Assembly: GCF_019656455.1 (NCBI RefSeq)
Contig: NZ_BPMK01000007.1
Span: 186,001 to 250,000, forward strand
Direction: 5' to 3'
DNA: 64,000 nucleotides
DNA from: Noviherbaspirillum aridicola
GTDB lineage: Bacteria; Pseudomonadota; Gammaproteobacteria; Burkholderiales; Burkholderiaceae_D
The position numbers were made by a program, and so were the translations under genes. Below the pieces are notes generated by a model. The model was not told the origin of the DNA. It did no database searches and saw nothing but the letters and a program-made list of their open reading frames with translations. Positions 17,564 to 26,383 of this stretch are shown piece after piece; within the stretch, counting starts at the first letter, position 1; every line of letters begins with the position of its first letter.

Positions 17564-19101
17564 AAGCAAATATCGCAATGAAGACTATTGTCCTTGTACT
17601 GGCAGGGGCCGGTCTGGCAATCGGCGGTTATTGGGTCGGCTCGCAAGGGCATGGAAGCATTCAGCCAGCGGCTGCATCCGGTAGCGCCTCAGGGAAATCC
17701 GGAGAAAAAATCGACTCGAAGACTGGGCGTAAGGTGCTGTATTGGCACGACCCCATGGTTCCGGGCCAGAAGTTTGATAAGCCCGGCAAGAGTCCATTTA
17801 TGGACATGGAACTGGTACCAGTCTTTGCCGACGAGGGCGGCACGGAGGGTGGTGTAAAGGTCAACCCGACCCTGCAGCAGAACCTGGGTATTCGATACGC
17901 CACCGTCCGCCGAGAAGAAACCAGGGACGCCTTCGAACTGGTTGGCACCACCCAATTCGACGAGAGCGTGGCAGAAGTGGTCCAGAGCCGCGTCACTGGC
18001 TATATCGAGCAACTCCATGCTCGGGCCCCTATGCAGCGCATCAAGCGAGGCGACCCGGTTGCAACATTGTTCGTGCCGGAGTGGATAGCTCCGCAGGAGG
18101 AATACCTGGCCCTCAAGCGAAGTGGCAATGACGTCCTGGCATCTGATGCCCGTGACCGCATGCGAGCGCTGTCCATTCCGGACAGCTTGGTCGCACAGGC
18201 GGAAAAGACCGGGAAAGCACAAAGGAATCTCACTCTTACGTCCCCGGTGACCGGCGTTGTTACCGAACTGGCGGTCCGAGACGGAGCCATGGTTTCGCCG
18301 GGCATGACAGTGGCGAAAGTGGCGGCCCTCAACAAGGTCTGGCTGCTGGCTGAAATACCTGAGCAGCAAGCAAACCTTGTCCGCCCGGGCATGCAGGTCG
18401 AAGCGACTTTCGCAGGCGGCACGGACCGCAAATATTCCGGCAAAGTCCGGGAAATCCTCCCGGGTGTGAGTACGACTACGAGAACCGTGCAGGCGCGGCT
18501 GGAGCTGGATAACCGCGACGGTAGCCTAACTCCGGGCATGCTGATGCGAGTTCAAGTCGGTGCAGAGAAGGCGGTCCCGCGGTTGTTGGTTCCGACCGAG
18601 GCCGTCATCACGAGCGGGAAGCAATCGGTAGTCTTGTTAGCGGGGGAGAACAACACTATCCAGCCAGTAGCCGTTACCACTGGCCGTGATATCGGCGACG
18701 ACACCGAAATCCTGAGCGGACTGACGGAAGGCCAGAAGGTCGTTGCATCAGGCCAGTTCCTCATCGATTCGGAAGCGAAGCTCAAGGCAGTTCTGCCGAA
18801 GTTCTCCAGTCCAGAGCAGGAGCATACGCAAGGCACGAATCATTCTTCGACCGAGGCAGGTCCAGGTGTTTATCGGGCCACGGGGAAAATCGAGAAAATT
18901 GCGCCCGGCGCACTGACGTTATCCCATGGGCCGATTCCGGAGCTGAAATGGCCCGCCATGACAATGGACTTCAGCAAACCAAAGTCAGACGCTTTTGCGG
19001 AGGCCAAGGTTGGGCAAGACGTGGAATTCTCGTTCAAGGAAGGTGATGACGGCAGCTACATGCTGCAGGACGTGAAGCCGGTCGGCGGAGGCAAAAAATG
19101 A
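17560..19101 (+). CDS. cusB: CusB-like periplasmic adaptor with fused CusF domain
   Basis: A 513-residue membrane-fusion protein linking CusA to CusC. Order: N-terminal membrane anchor (about 8-27); a heavy-metal-binding domain at about 60-89 ([10 protein letters not shown], then MDMELVPVF); HlyD barrel and hairpin domains; and from about 436 a complete CusF-like beta-barrel. In that barrel His456, Trp464, Met467 and Met469 have the same spacing as the Cu(I)/Ag(I) site of CusF (His36, Trp44, Met47, Met49). The chaperone that normally delivers metal is therefore covalently joined to the adaptor. It overlaps both neighbours by four bases. Confidence 0.92.
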   Translation: MKANIAMKTIVLVLAGAGLAIGGYWVGSQGHGSIQPAAASGSASGKSGEKIDSKTGRKVLYWHDPMVPGQKFDKPGKSPFMDMELVPVFADEGGTEGGVKVNPTLQQNLGIRYATVRREETRDAFELVGTTQFDESVAEVVQSRVTGYIEQLHARAPMQRIKRGDPVATLFVPEWIAPQEEYLALKRSGNDVLASDARDRMRALSIPDSLVAQAEKTGKAQRNLTLTSPVTGVVTELAVRDGAMVSPGMTVAKVAALNKVWLLAEIPEQQANLVRPGMQVEATFAGGTDRKYSGKVREILPGVSTTTRTVQARLELDNRDGSLTPGMLMRVQVGAEKAVPRLLVPTEAVITSGKQSVVLLAGENNTIQPVAVTTGRDIGDDTEILSGLTEGQKVVASGQFLIDSEAKLKAVLPKFSSPEQEHTQGTNHSSTEAGPGVYRATGKIEKIAPGALTLSHGPIPELKWPAMTMDFSKPKSDAFAEAKVGQDVEFSFKEGDDGSYMLQDVKPVGGGKK

Positions 19102-22100
19102 TTGCCCAAATCATTCGGCACTCCATCGCAAATCGATTTTTCGTCTTGTTTGCAACGGTGATTCTGGCCGCTTGGGGCCTCTGGTCGCTCGGGAAAACAC
19201 CCCTGGATGCGCTGCCTGACCTATCGGATACGCAGGTCATCATCCGCGCCCAGTACCCGGGAAAGGCGCCGCAGATAGTCGAAGACCAGGTGACCTATCC
19301 GATGACGACGGCGCTGCTCGCCGTCCCTGGCGCCAAGACCGTTCGCGGCTACTCGTTCTTTGGAGATTCCTTCGTCTACGTGCTCTTCGACGACGCGACG
19401 GACTTGTACTGGGCCCGCTCGCGGGTACTGGAGTACATCAATCAGGTACAAGGCCGCCTGCCGCAGGGTGTGCGAGCTGAACTTGGCCCGGACGGCACCG
19501 GGGTGGGCTGGGTTTTCGAGTATGCGCTGGTCGACCGCACCGGTCAGAATGACCTCAGCCAGCTCCGGGCCTTGAACGACTGGTTTCTCCGATTCGAGCT
19601 GAAGACCGTTCCAGATGTGGCGGAAGTCGCCAGCATTGGTGGCATGGTCCGCCAGTATCAGGTTGTCCTGGACCCGGACAAGCTGCGCGCGTTCGGTCTT
19701 TCCCACGCCAAGGTGCTTGAGGCACTTGGCAAGGCAAACGAGGAGTCCGGCGGCTCGGTCGTCGAGATGGCCGAAACCGAGTACATGGTGCGCTCGCGCG
19801 GGTATCTGCGGTCGTTGGAGGACTTCCGGAACATCGTTTTGAATGCGAACGAGACCGGAACACCAGTCCTGCTGCGCGACGTGGCTACCGTTCGGCTTGG
19901 TCCGGAAATGCGTCGAGGGATTGCCGAGCTCAACGGGGAGGGGGAGGTCGCGGGTGGCGTCATCGTTATGCGCTCGGGGAAGAATGCCCTGCAAACCATT
20001 GACGCCGTCAAAGCAAAGCTGGATACCCTCAAGGCATCGCTACCACGAGGCGTCGAGGTCATCACGACCTACGACCGCTCGAACCTGATAAACGCGGCGG
20101 TCGATAACCTGCGCAACAAGCTGATTGAGGAGTTCATCGTCGTCGCTGTCGTCTGCGCGATATTCCTGTTCCACCTTCGCAGTGCATTCGTGGCCATCGT
20201 CTCGCTGCCACTGGGCATTCTCGCAGCGTTTATCGTGATGCGCTACCAAGGCGTGAACGCAAACATCATGTCGCTGGGCGGCATTGCAATTGCCATTGGC
20301 GCCATGGTCGATGCTGCCATCGTCATGATTGAGAATGTGCACAAGCATCTTGAGGCATATGAGCATGCGCACCCGGAGAAGGAGCTCACGACCCAGGAAC
20401 GTTGGAAGATTGTGACCGAGGCGTCTATCGAGGTCGGCCCGGCACTATTTTTTTCGCTGCTTATCGTCACGTTGTCGTTCCTGCCGGTCTTTGCTCTCGA
20501 GGCGCAGGAAGGGAAGCTGTTCGCGCCACTGGCCTACACTAAGACCTACACGCTTGCGGCCGCGGCGGGGCTTGCCATCACCCTGGTGCCGGTGCTGATG
20601 GGCTACCTGATTCGCGGGCGTATTCCGAATGAGGCGTCCAATCCGCTCAACCGCGTGCTGATAGCGGCATACCGGCCGCTGCTCGAAGGTAGTCTTCGGC
20701 ACCCGGTCGCGGTTATCGCGGTTGCTATCGTCGCATTGGTTCTGACAGCGATACCGGTTTCTCGGCTTGGCGGAGAGTTCATGCCCCCACTGGACGAGGG
20801 GGACCTGCTGTATATGCCCTCGGCGCTGCCAGGCTTGTCGGCGTCAAAAGCCAGTGAGCTGCTGCAGCAGACCGACCGCCTCATTAAGACTGTCCCAGAG
20901 GTGGCGACCGTCTTCGGCAAAGCAGGACGGGCGGAATCAGCAACGGACCCGGCGCCGCTGGAGATGTTCGAGACCACCATTCAGTTCAAGCCGCGGGACC
21001 AGTGGCGGCCGGGCATGACGCCGGAAAAGCTCGTCGACGAACTTGACCGGGTCGTGAAGGTGCCCGGACTGTCGAATGTCTGGGTTCCACCCATCCGCAA
21101 CCGCATCGACATGCTCTCGACCGGCATAAAAACGCCGGTTGGGGTGAAGGTGTCTGGCGCCGACCTGGGGCAGATAGACCAGATTGCAACGCAGGTTGAG
21201 GCGGTCGTGAAGACCGTGCCGGGTGTGACGTCCGCTTTGGCCGAGCGGTTGAGCGGCGGGCGGTACATCGATGTCACGATTGATAGGAGACAGGCAGCTC
21301 GCTATGGTCTTGCCGTCACTGACGTTCAGTCCGTAGTTTCCTCCGCTATCGGCGGCGAGAACGTTGGGGAAGTAGTGGATGGTCGCCAGCGCTTCCCAAT
21401 CAACGTACGGTACCCAAGGGATTACCGAGACTCCGTGCAGAATCTTCGTGAGCTTCCTCTTGTCACCGAGCGCGGCGCGCAAATTCGGCTTGGAGATGTG
21501 GCGCAAATCCAGGTGACTGATGGCCCGCCGATGATTCGAAGCGAGAACGCCCGGCTTTCGGGGTGGGTGTACGTCGATGTACGCGGGACTGATTTGCGAA
21601 CCGCCGTCAACGCGATGCAGGCTGCGGTGCAAAAAGAGGTGAAGCTCCCACCTGGCTATTCAATAGGTTGGTCCGGCCAGTTCGAGTACATGGAGCGCGC
21701 CGCGGCCAAGCTGCAAACCGTGATTCCGCTGACGCTTGCTGTCATCTTCCTGCTGCTGTATCTGGCATTCCGGTCAACATCCGAGGCCTTGCTGCTCATG
21801 CTGACCGTTCCGTTTGCGCTCATCGGTGGCTTCTGGTTCGTCTGGGGCCTGGGTCATGCAGTGTCCGTAGCCACAGCGGTTGGCTTCATCGCGCTCGCGG
21901 GACTGGCGGCCGAGTTCGGCGTTGTGATGCTCGTCTATCTCAGAAACTCACTAGACGCCCGCCTTCGGAGTGGTCAACCCCTGACCAAGGAACTGATTCT
22001 CGAGGCAATCCGGGAGGGGGCAGTGCTGCGCGTCCGGCCCAAAGCCATGACTGTCGCGGTGATTCTTGCCGGCCTACTTCCCATTATGTACGGCACCGGA

Positions 22101-22286
22101 GCCGGGTCCGAGGTCATGCAACGCATCGCTGCACCGATGGTAGGGGGCATGGTCACAGCTCCCCTGTTGTCCCTTTTCGTCATACCCGCGGCATGGCGTC
22201 TCCTACAGGAGCGCCGGCTTAGACTCGCAACCAAAACTTCAAAATCAACTACCAAGGAGTCGCTCCATGAAAACCTCGCTGTTTAA
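19098..22286 (+). CDS. cusA: Heavy-metal RND efflux pump, CusA/SilA type
   Basis: A 1062-residue inner-membrane proton/metal antiporter with the standard 12-helix RND plan and two large periplasmic loops. The helix-4 motif reads [23 protein letters not shown]-like (bases about 20285-20350), the Asp/Glu pattern of the copper/silver HME subgroup. Met-rich loop residues typical of CusA occur in the second periplasmic loop (for example [20 protein letters not shown]). Length matches the family. The C-terminal tail overlaps the start of the next gene by 20 bases. Confidence 0.94.
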   Translation: MIAQIIRHSIANRFFVLFATVILAAWGLWSLGKTPLDALPDLSDTQVIIRAQYPGKAPQIVEDQVTYPMTTALLAVPGAKTVRGYSFFGDSFVYVLFDDATDLYWARSRVLEYINQVQGRLPQGVRAELGPDGTGVGWVFEYALVDRTGQNDLSQLRALNDWFLRFELKTVPDVAEVASIGGMVRQYQVVLDPDKLRAFGLSHAKVLEALGKANEESGGSVVEMAETEYMVRSRGYLRSLEDFRNIVLNANETGTPVLLRDVATVRLGPEMRRGIAELNGEGEVAGGVIVMRSGKNALQTIDAVKAKLDTLKASLPRGVEVITTYDRSNLINAAVDNLRNKLIEEFIVVAVVCAIFLFHLRSAFVAIVSLPLGILAAFIVMRYQGVNANIMSLGGIAIAIGAMVDAAIVMIENVHKHLEAYEHAHPEKELTTQERWKIVTEASIEVGPALFFSLLIVTLSFLPVFALEAQEGKLFAPLAYTKTYTLAAAAGLAITLVPVLMGYLIRGRIPNEASNPLNRVLIAAYRPLLEGSLRHPVAVIAVAIVALVLTAIPVSRLGGEFMPPLDEGDLLYMPSALPGLSASKASELLQQTDRLIKTVPEVATVFGKAGRAESATDPAPLEMFETTIQFKPRDQWRPGMTPEKLVDELDRVVKVPGLSNVWVPPIRNRIDMLSTGIKTPVGVKVSGADLGQIDQIATQVEAVVKTVPGVTSALAERLSGGRYIDVTIDRRQAARYGLAVTDVQSVVSSAIGGENVGEVVDGRQRFPINVRYPRDYRDSVQNLRELPLVTERGAQIRLGDVAQIQVTDGPPMIRSENARLSGWVYVDVRGTDLRTAVNAMQAAVQKEVKLPPGYSIGWSGQFEYMERAAAKLQTVIPLTLAVIFLLLYLAFRSTSEALLLMLTVPFALIGGFWFVWGLGHAVSVATAVGFIALAGLAAEFGVVMLVYLRNSLDARLRSGQPLTKELILEAIREGAVLRVRPKAMTVAVILAGLLPIMYGTGAGSEVMQRIAAPMVGGMVTAPLLSLFVIPAAWRLLQERRLRLATKTSKSTTKESLHENLAV

Positions 22287-22644
22287 ATCAATCGCCGCGC
22301 TTGGCCTGATGGCCGCTGCCCTTACTGCCCATGCTGACCAAATGAATGGTGGCAAAGGGATGGACATGGGTGGCATGAAAATGGACGGCATGGGAGGGAA
22401 ATCCGCGGACGCGGTCCGCACAAACGAGGGCGAGGTCAAAGCAGTCGACGAAGCCGGCAAGACAGTCACCCTCAAGCACGGTCCGGTCAAGTCAAAGACA
22501 GTCGAAATGCCTCCGATGACGATGACGTTCCCCGTTGAGAAAGACTCGCTGCTTTCGAAGGTCAAAGTCGGCGACAAGGTGAAGTTCAACGTCGAAAACG
22601 TCAAAGGCACTGCGGTCGTTACAGCGCTTCAAGTTCAGAAGTAA
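22267..22644 (+). CDS. Free CusF-like periplasmic copper-binding protein
   Basis: A 125-residue exported protein. Signal peptide about 1-23 (ending ALTAHA), then a Met/Gly/Lys-rich linker ([17 protein letters not shown]), then one CusF-fold domain. The metal motif reads MPPMTMTF, so the capping tryptophan of classical CusF is Met here, while both Met ligands and an upstream His (LKHGP) are kept. AAGGAG lies upstream (22253-22258). It follows cusA, so the operon has both a fused and a free CusF-like domain. Confidence 0.88.
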   Translation: MKTSLFKSIAALGLMAAALTAHADQMNGGKGMDMGGMKMDGMGGKSADAVRTNEGEVKAVDEAGKTVTLKHGPVKSKTVEMPPMTMTFPVEKDSLLSKVKVGDKVKFNVENVKGTAVVTALQVQK

Positions 22645-22737
22645 CGAGGTTGTCTGATAAGCGGTGCAGCTCGCTTGAGCTGCGCCTATCACAAGGGAGG
22701 GGAGTTGTACCTGTCAACTTTGCACGAGGAGGTAACT

Positions 22738-22992
22738 ATGAAGCTCTCAGCATTTGCAATTCCCGTACTATCTGCAGCGGCCCTGGCCGGATGCGCAATG
22801 GGTGAGGCGTCTCGCCCGAATGCCTCGATGGGTGCTATGCCAATGGCCATGATGTCGGATAAGCAGATGATGGACATGTGCATGGCGCACATGAGTCAGA
22901 TGACCCCGGAGATGATGCAGCAGCATATGGATATGATGCGTCAGCATCATCAGATGATGGACCGAGATACGAAACCCAAGACGTCGAGCTGA
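22738..22992 (+). CDS. Small Met/His-rich lipoprotein
   Basis: An 84-residue lipoprotein with a lipobox LAGC (Cys near residue 19), then a mature part extremely rich in Met and His (MSDKQMMDMCMAHMSQM, then MMQQHMDMMRQHHQMMD). Such runs bind Cu(I) or Ag(I). GGAGG sits upstream of ATG 22738; an earlier ATG at 22675 lacks a leader. It is the last gene of the copper block before a hairpin. I do not recognise a named family; a periplasmic copper-buffering role is inferred. Confidence 0.75.
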   Translation: MKLSAFAIPVLSAAALAGCAMGEASRPNASMGAMPMAMMSDKQMMDMCMAHMSQMTPEMMQQHMDMMRQHHQMMDRDTKPKTSS

Positions 22993-23015
22993 CCAAGATG
23001 GATTGAGTACGAAGG

Positions 23016-23036
23016 CGTCAGGGTTTAACCCTGACG
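23016..23036 (+). terminator. Strong hairpin after the copper operon
   Basis: Perfect inverted repeat CGTCAGGGTT-T-AACCCTGACG, extended by partly paired flanks. There is no T-tract, so it may slow or process the transcript rather than terminate on its own. Confidence 0.55.
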
Positions 23037-23080
23037 TCTTCGCGTATGGCACATTGCCATCCTACTTCCTCGGTCCAGAA

Positions 23081-23123
23081 TTGACCTTGACCTTGACCTT
23101 CCCTCCATGGGAGGGGGTAGGTT
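23081..23123 (+). promoter_or_regulatory. MerR-family promoter with three stacked TTGACC boxes
   Basis: TTGACC occurs three times in phase (23081, 23087, 23093). The last one is 19 bases from TAGGTT (23118-23123), the MerR-type spacing, and the spacer holds a near-perfect dyad centred on CCCTCCATGGGAGGG. It resembles the CueR-type site at 15685. Only a short unrecognised frame follows, so the original target gene may have been lost. Confidence 0.7.
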
Positions 23124-23304
23124 GAGCTTGACGAACAAAAAGCCCACGAGCAAAAAGCTCAAGTTGCAAATGGAAGAAATGCACTCTCTCGCTGATGAAA
23201 TTTGGGCCGCATTCGAAAGGGTCTGGCGAGAAGGCGATGTCAAAGTCGCCGGTCACCTCCACGCACCCGCCTCGTATTCTGCTGCTGTACGGCTAACTGC
23301 GTGA
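23122..23304 (+). CDS. Short frame behind a MerR-type promoter, possible gene remnant
   Basis: An open frame of about 60 codons starting with TTG at 23122, or of 44 codons from ATG at 23173. It encodes a lysine-rich start and an amphipathic helix (MEEMHSLADEIWAAFERVW). It overlaps the -10 region if the longer start is used. No ribosome-binding site is convincing and I do not recognise a family. It may be the stub of a deleted metal-resistance gene. Confidence 0.25.
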   Translation: MSLTNKKPTSKKLKLQMEEMHSLADEIWAAFERVWREGDVKVAGHLHAPASYSAAVRLTA

Positions 23305-23554
23305 GAGGTCCTACAGCCGACTTCTCACCTTAGAAGCGGAGCGTATTTTGCAGGGCCACCGGGGTGGAACGTGGACGAGTGCCAACGAGACCTTGTTGGT
23401 AGCTTACACGGCGACAGGCACGAACATCAGGAATAGTACGCGCAGCAACCAAGGGGCGGAGGAGCCAGCACAGCACTACAACGTGTTGCCGCTAAACGCA
23501 GAGATACTTGCTTCATTGGCAAGTTGCTACACGTCAAACGATAAGTACTACTAA
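23305..23554. other. Non-coding stretch, no gene recognised
   Basis: About 250 bases between the short remnant frame and the small-RNA promoter. A 68-codon frame at 23348-23554 has no start signal and no recognisable product. The text looks eroded, which fits a deletion scar. Confidence 0.4.
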
Positions 23555-23583
23555 TTGACAGTCGATATCGGCTTTCATATACT
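23555..23583 (+). promoter_or_regulatory. Near-consensus sigma-70 promoter for a small RNA
   Basis: TTGACA (23555-23560), exactly 17 bases, then TATACT (23578-23583). This is the best sigma-70 match I found in the window. What follows is not a convincing coding region but a run of hairpins ending in an intrinsic terminator. Confidence 0.8.
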
Positions 23584-23589
23584 CCCCAA

Positions 23590-23755
23590 CGCTGAGACCG
23601 ATTTGGTAGCAGCGACGAAAAGCTACGTACGAGCGGGTGTTGTGAAAAACGTAGTGCCGCCTAGGAAACTAGGTCCCACCTGGAGTGGGAAACCGGGTCA
23701 AACCGGGAGAGAACCCCGCATGCGACGGCTGCCAACGGCAGCCGTTGTCCTTTCT
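23590..23755 (+). ncRNA. Putative structured small RNA of about 165 nt
   Basis: Between the consensus promoter and a strong terminator lie several hairpins: CGCTG...CAGCG (23592-23616 region), CTACGT...ACGTAG, CCTAG-GAAA-CTAGG with a GNRA tetraloop, CCCAC-CTGGA-GTGGG, and CCGG-GTCAAA-CCGG. GCGGG in the second loop could also pair with CCCGC near the 3' end, giving a long-range helix or pseudoknot. The only frame here, starting at 23555, overlaps the promoter and has no ribosome-binding site. I do not recognise an Rfam class. It is convergent with the gene at 23754-24350, so an antisense or trans-acting role is possible; function is unknown. Confidence 0.6.
23723..23755 (+). terminator. Intrinsic terminator of the small RNA
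   Basis: Stem ACGGCTGCC / GGCAGCCGT with loop AAC (23725-23745), extended by a G-U pair, then the T-rich tail TTGTCCTTTCT. Confidence 0.8.
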
Positions 23756-24350
23756 AGGGCCGAATTGTCTTCCCCTCGTAGGCGGCCTTCACGAGCTTTC
23801 TCCAGCTGACTTTCCCGGCTTCCTTCTGCCGTTTCTTTAGGCCTTTCTCGAGTCTGTACGCCGACTGGATGTACAGGAGCACTCGCCCCTTACGCTTCTT
23901 GTCGCGGGCGGCCTCGAAGAACACTGCGTACAGGGACTTGCTACCGTCCCCGTTATGGACTTCCCAGGTCACGTAGTTATGCCGGTTCTCGTCGGCGACG
24001 ATAATGCGCCGCTTCGGCAGCTCACGGGCCATATTCGACAGCAGCAGGAGAGAGAGCTCGTAGCGCTCTTGGTCAAGCACTCTCTCCTCGCGGCCGTCGT
24101 TGAAAATCTCAGCGTCCGGAATCAGGTGACGTGGCCGCCGGTCCTTCTTCAGGCTGTGCGTGAAGCAGTGGCAGGAGAAGAACACCACCACATCGACGAG
24201 AACGCCAGGAGTCACTTCACAGCGGAACGCAAAGGAGTCGAGATGGGATAAGTCCCAAGTCTTGCCCTTGTACGTTATAGCCGCGAACCGGTGTTGCGCG
24301 TCCTCCGGCGCTTCCACGGGCTCCAGCTCTACTAAAGCTAAATTGGTCAT
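23754..24350 (-). CDS. Uncharacterised 198-residue protein
   Basis: I do not recognise a characterised family. The protein is soluble and ordered-looking, with ITYKGKTWDLSHLDSF near residue 25, FFSCHCFTHS near 58, an internal ERYELSLLLLSN helix, and a strongly basic C-terminal half (RDKKRKGRV, LEKGLKKRQKEAGKVSWRKL). The basic end suggests nucleic-acid contact. Similar DLSHLD and HCFT text occurs in small proteins of mobile elements as far as I recall. The gene is convergent with the small RNA and overlaps its terminator tail by two bases. A strong upstream ribosome site is not evident. Confidence 0.6.
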   Translation of the reverse strand: MTNLALVELEPVEAPEDAQHRFAAITYKGKTWDLSHLDSFAFRCEVTPGVLVDVVVFFSCHCFTHSLKKDRRPRHLIPDAEIFNDGREERVLDQERYELSLLLLSNMARELPKRRIIVADENRHNYVTWEVHNGDGSKSLYAVFFEAARDKKRKGRVLLYIQSAYRLEKGLKKRQKEAGKVSWRKLVKAAYEGKTIRP

Positions 24351-24601
24351 GGTTTTGGCTTCGGTAGCAGCCCAAATCAGCTCTCAGGGCCACTCTCGAT
24401 GGGAAGTAATGGGCCATTTTACCTTGTGGAATCGAAAACAAGAGATTTTCGCCGTCGTTTTTCATCAAAACTATCACATGCGTAATAATCGCCGCGATAT
24501 CGCGACAGATGACGGGAGAAGTGAGCTACAAGTAGGAGAGATTCTTGACTTCTTTCCTATTTCAGGGCTTTCGACCTAGCGCAAATGCTGCAAAAAGCAC
24601 C
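24351..24601. other. Intergenic region between divergent genes
   Basis: About 250 bases upstream of the unknown gene at 23754-24350 and before the LexA-controlled promoter. It must hold the promoter of the minus-strand gene. I see no gene, RNA or repeat here. Confidence 0.45.
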
Positions 24602-24630
24602 TTGACTACTGTATGTGAGTACAGTAATTT
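24602..24630 (+). promoter_or_regulatory. LexA-controlled promoter
   Basis: TTGACT (24602-24607), 17-base spacer, TAATTT (24625-24630). A full LexA box TACTGT-ATGTGAGT-ACAGTA (24607-24626) covers the spacer and touches both promoter elements, matching CTGT-N8-ACAG. The downstream gene at 24651 should therefore be SOS-induced. Confidence 0.82.
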
Positions 24631-24650
24631 GAGGTAAAAGAGGTAGCGCG

Positions 24651-25112
24651 ATGAATAATCAAGAAGAAGCAGCGTCAATACCGGCCGACGAGGAGCGTTA
24701 CGCGCAAGTCCCGTCTGATTTCCCGCGCCCTGTACATCACGGTGCGGTCCCCGGCGTTCAGCCGAAACTACTGATGACCAGCTACAACAGCCGCTTCTAC
24801 ATACCTGGCTGCACTCCGCCGGAAATCTTTCAGCGTTGGAATGTCTGCGAAGACCTCGCGCGGCAACTTGCGACTAAGGCCGTTGAGTCGAGGGCTGGGA
24901 AGCGCTCTCACATGTCCGAGACGGAAATTCTGGACCAGTATCTGCCCCGGTTGATTGCGACCAAGTGGACTTCCGAGGAAGAGGCGCGATGGATTATCCG
25001 ACGCGCTGCATCCATGCTCGACTGGCCGGTGCCGCAGGCAGCGCTGGGGCCAGCAAATCGCGACTCGGCCTCCAGTAAGGAGCATAAGGGCGCTCCCCGC
25101 CGACATAGCTGA
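24651..25112 (+). CDS. SOS-regulated protein of unknown function
   Basis: A 153-residue cytoplasmic protein. The core (about residues 25-130) is ordered: PRPVHHGAVPGVQPKLLMT, then FYIPGCTPPEIFQRW, an Asp/Glu/Arg-rich helix, and LDQYLPRLIATKW with a paired Trp/Arg helix (EEEARWIIRRAASML). The N- and C-terminal tails are charged and disordered. I do not recognise a named domain. AGAGGTAG lies upstream of the ATG. The LexA box in its promoter ties it to DNA damage; on a transposon this could mean damage-triggered defence or mobility. Function is not assigned. Confidence 0.7.
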   Translation: MNNQEEAASIPADEERYAQVPSDFPRPVHHGAVPGVQPKLLMTSYNSRFYIPGCTPPEIFQRWNVCEDLARQLATKAVESRAGKRSHMSETEILDQYLPRLIATKWTSEEEARWIIRRAASMLDWPVPQAALGPANRDSASSKEHKGAPRRHS

Positions 25113-25227
25113 ACAGCGGATTTCGGGGCCAATCTTACAGCCGCGGACCTTCTCCTGGACAGGCGACAAAGTTCGCCCGGTCTAGGCCGTCGTTAGCGCA
25201 AGGCGACCGACTCCATTCGCGCAACCC

Positions 25228-25671
25228 CTATCCTATCGTTCGGGGGGGCTCGTCATGACAGGCACAATCGTGATTGTCTGCCGCTTCGTTTAGGTTTTGC
25301 AATATGCCGCATTCCTCCACCGAGTGCGGCCCCTGGCACTGCTTGCGCAGTTTGACCAGCTGCTGCTCTAGCGTCTGTAGGGAGGCCATCTGCTCACGTA
25401 CCTGGGCGATGTGGCCATCTAGCAGCTTATCGACCTCATGGCAGCCCGACGAGGGATTGGTCTGAAGGTCTAGGAGGACGCGAATTTCGCCGAGGCTGAG
25501 TTGGAGCGAACGGCAGTGGCGGATGAACTGCAGCCTGTCCAGATGTGCGGTCTCGTACTGTCGGTATCCGTTGCTGTTACGAGCAGGCTCTGCCAGCAGA
25601 CCGTTTTTTTCGTAGTATCTAATGGTTTCAATATCGCAACTTGTTCGCTTTGCCAGTTCGCCGATTCTCAT
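25228..25671 (-). CDS. MerR-family Cd/Pb-responsive regulator, CadR/PbrR-like
   Basis: A 147-residue MerR regulator. N-terminal winged HTH (MRIGELAKRTSCDIETIRYYE), a long dimer coiled coil, and metal ligands: Cys in SGCHEVDKLL, Cys near LRKQCQG, and a His/Cys tail (NHDCACHDE) typical of CadR. AGGAG precedes ATG 25671. Half of a matching operator lies just upstream (25688-25706), and a full one at 29432 lies in front of a CDF exporter, so it probably controls itself and that exporter. It is not CueR: the copper CxxxxxxxxC loop is absent. Confidence 0.88.
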   Translation of the reverse strand: MRIGELAKRTSCDIETIRYYEKNGLLAEPARNSNGYRQYETAHLDRLQFIRHCRSLQLSLGEIRVLLDLQTNPSSGCHEVDKLLDGHIAQVREQMASLQTLEQQLVKLRKQCQGPHSVEECGILQNLNEAADNHDCACHDEPPRTIG

Positions 25672-25687
25672 TCTTCACTCCTAACCT

Positions 25688-25706
25688 AACCCCGTAGTTA
25701 CTCCAG
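25688..25706 (-). promoter_or_regulatory. Operator-like site upstream of the CadR/PbrR-like gene
   Basis: On the minus strand it reads CTGGAGTAACTACGGGGTT, nearly the same as CTGGAGTCGCTACAGGGTT inside the promoter at 29432. The expected TTGACT is not conserved here, so this is likely an autoregulatory site with a weak promoter. Confidence 0.55.
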
Positions 25707-25816
25707 GCATTCTAGCCGATGCAAGTGATTGCAGTCCCAATTGTCCTGACTGCGGTGGCCGTCCCGACAGGTCTAGGCAAGTCCGAGGGCTGGGAGGAGT
25801 CAGCTAAAATACTGGC

Positions 25817-26215
25817 ATGCGAATGAACCGTATAGCAAGAGTTGTGACGGCGTGGATGGCATGTGTTGCCATCTTGCTGGTCGTGCTCGCGCCGTCGATT
25901 TCGCACGCACTGGCCGCAAAAAAGGCGACTACCCAAGAGTGGACAGAGATTTGCACGTCGACCGGCGTCAAGCAGGTCAAGGTGACCGACGGCGAGAGCG
26001 GCAAGCCGTTCTCGCCAGGTAAGCACGACCAGCACTCCGAGGACTGCCCATTCTGTAGGACGCATGCTAATACCATAGGTCCGCCTCCGACTAGTGCAGC
26101 CATTGTGTTCATTCCTGCGGCATCGCAGTCATACCCATCCCTTTTCTACCAAGCGCCGCGTCCACAATTCACATGGGCGCCGGCGCAATCTCGCGCCCCA
26201 CCTCTCGCGTCCTGA
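25817..26215 (+). CDS. DUF2946 family exported protein
   Basis: A 132-residue protein with a signal sequence (about 1-33, ending ISHALA) and the DUF2946 pattern: WTEICTSTGVKQV, then HSEDCPFCRTHA and a closing FYQAPRPQFTWAPAQSRAPP. The two Cys/His clusters look like a copper site. DUF2946 genes commonly accompany copper genes. It precedes the PCuAC gene, so a periplasmic or membrane copper-handling role is inferred; biochemistry is not established. Confidence 0.82.
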   Translation: MRMNRIARVVTAWMACVAILLVVLAPSISHALAAKKATTQEWTEICTSTGVKQVKVTDGESGKPFSPGKHDQHSEDCPFCRTHANTIGPPPTSAAIVFIPAASQSYPSLFYQAPRPQFTWAPAQSRAPPLAS

Positions 26216-26383
26216 TTTAGACGGTTGCTGCTGCATTCCGGCTTCGGACGAGCTGCAGTGTCCCGTAGTGCCGGGCCGCCGCTCGGCTAGGGCAGCGCCG
26301 GCCGTTTGTTCACTCGCGCTTCATCACACTAGCCGGTCCTAGCCGACCGGGCCTAAAACAAACAACTGTTCAAAACACTAACG

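Noticed and set aside
23348-23554. A 68-codon frame
   Set aside because: No ribosome site, no recognisable product, low-complexity composition.
23555-23809. An 84-codon frame starting inside the small-RNA promoter
   Set aside because: Its start is the TTG of the -35 box, it has no ribosome site, and it runs through hairpins and a terminator.
25228-25671. Calling this regulator CueR because copper genes surround it
   Set aside because: Its metal-site layout and His/Cys tail fit CadR/PbrR, and its operator-like site matches the CDF promoter, not the CueR-type boxes.
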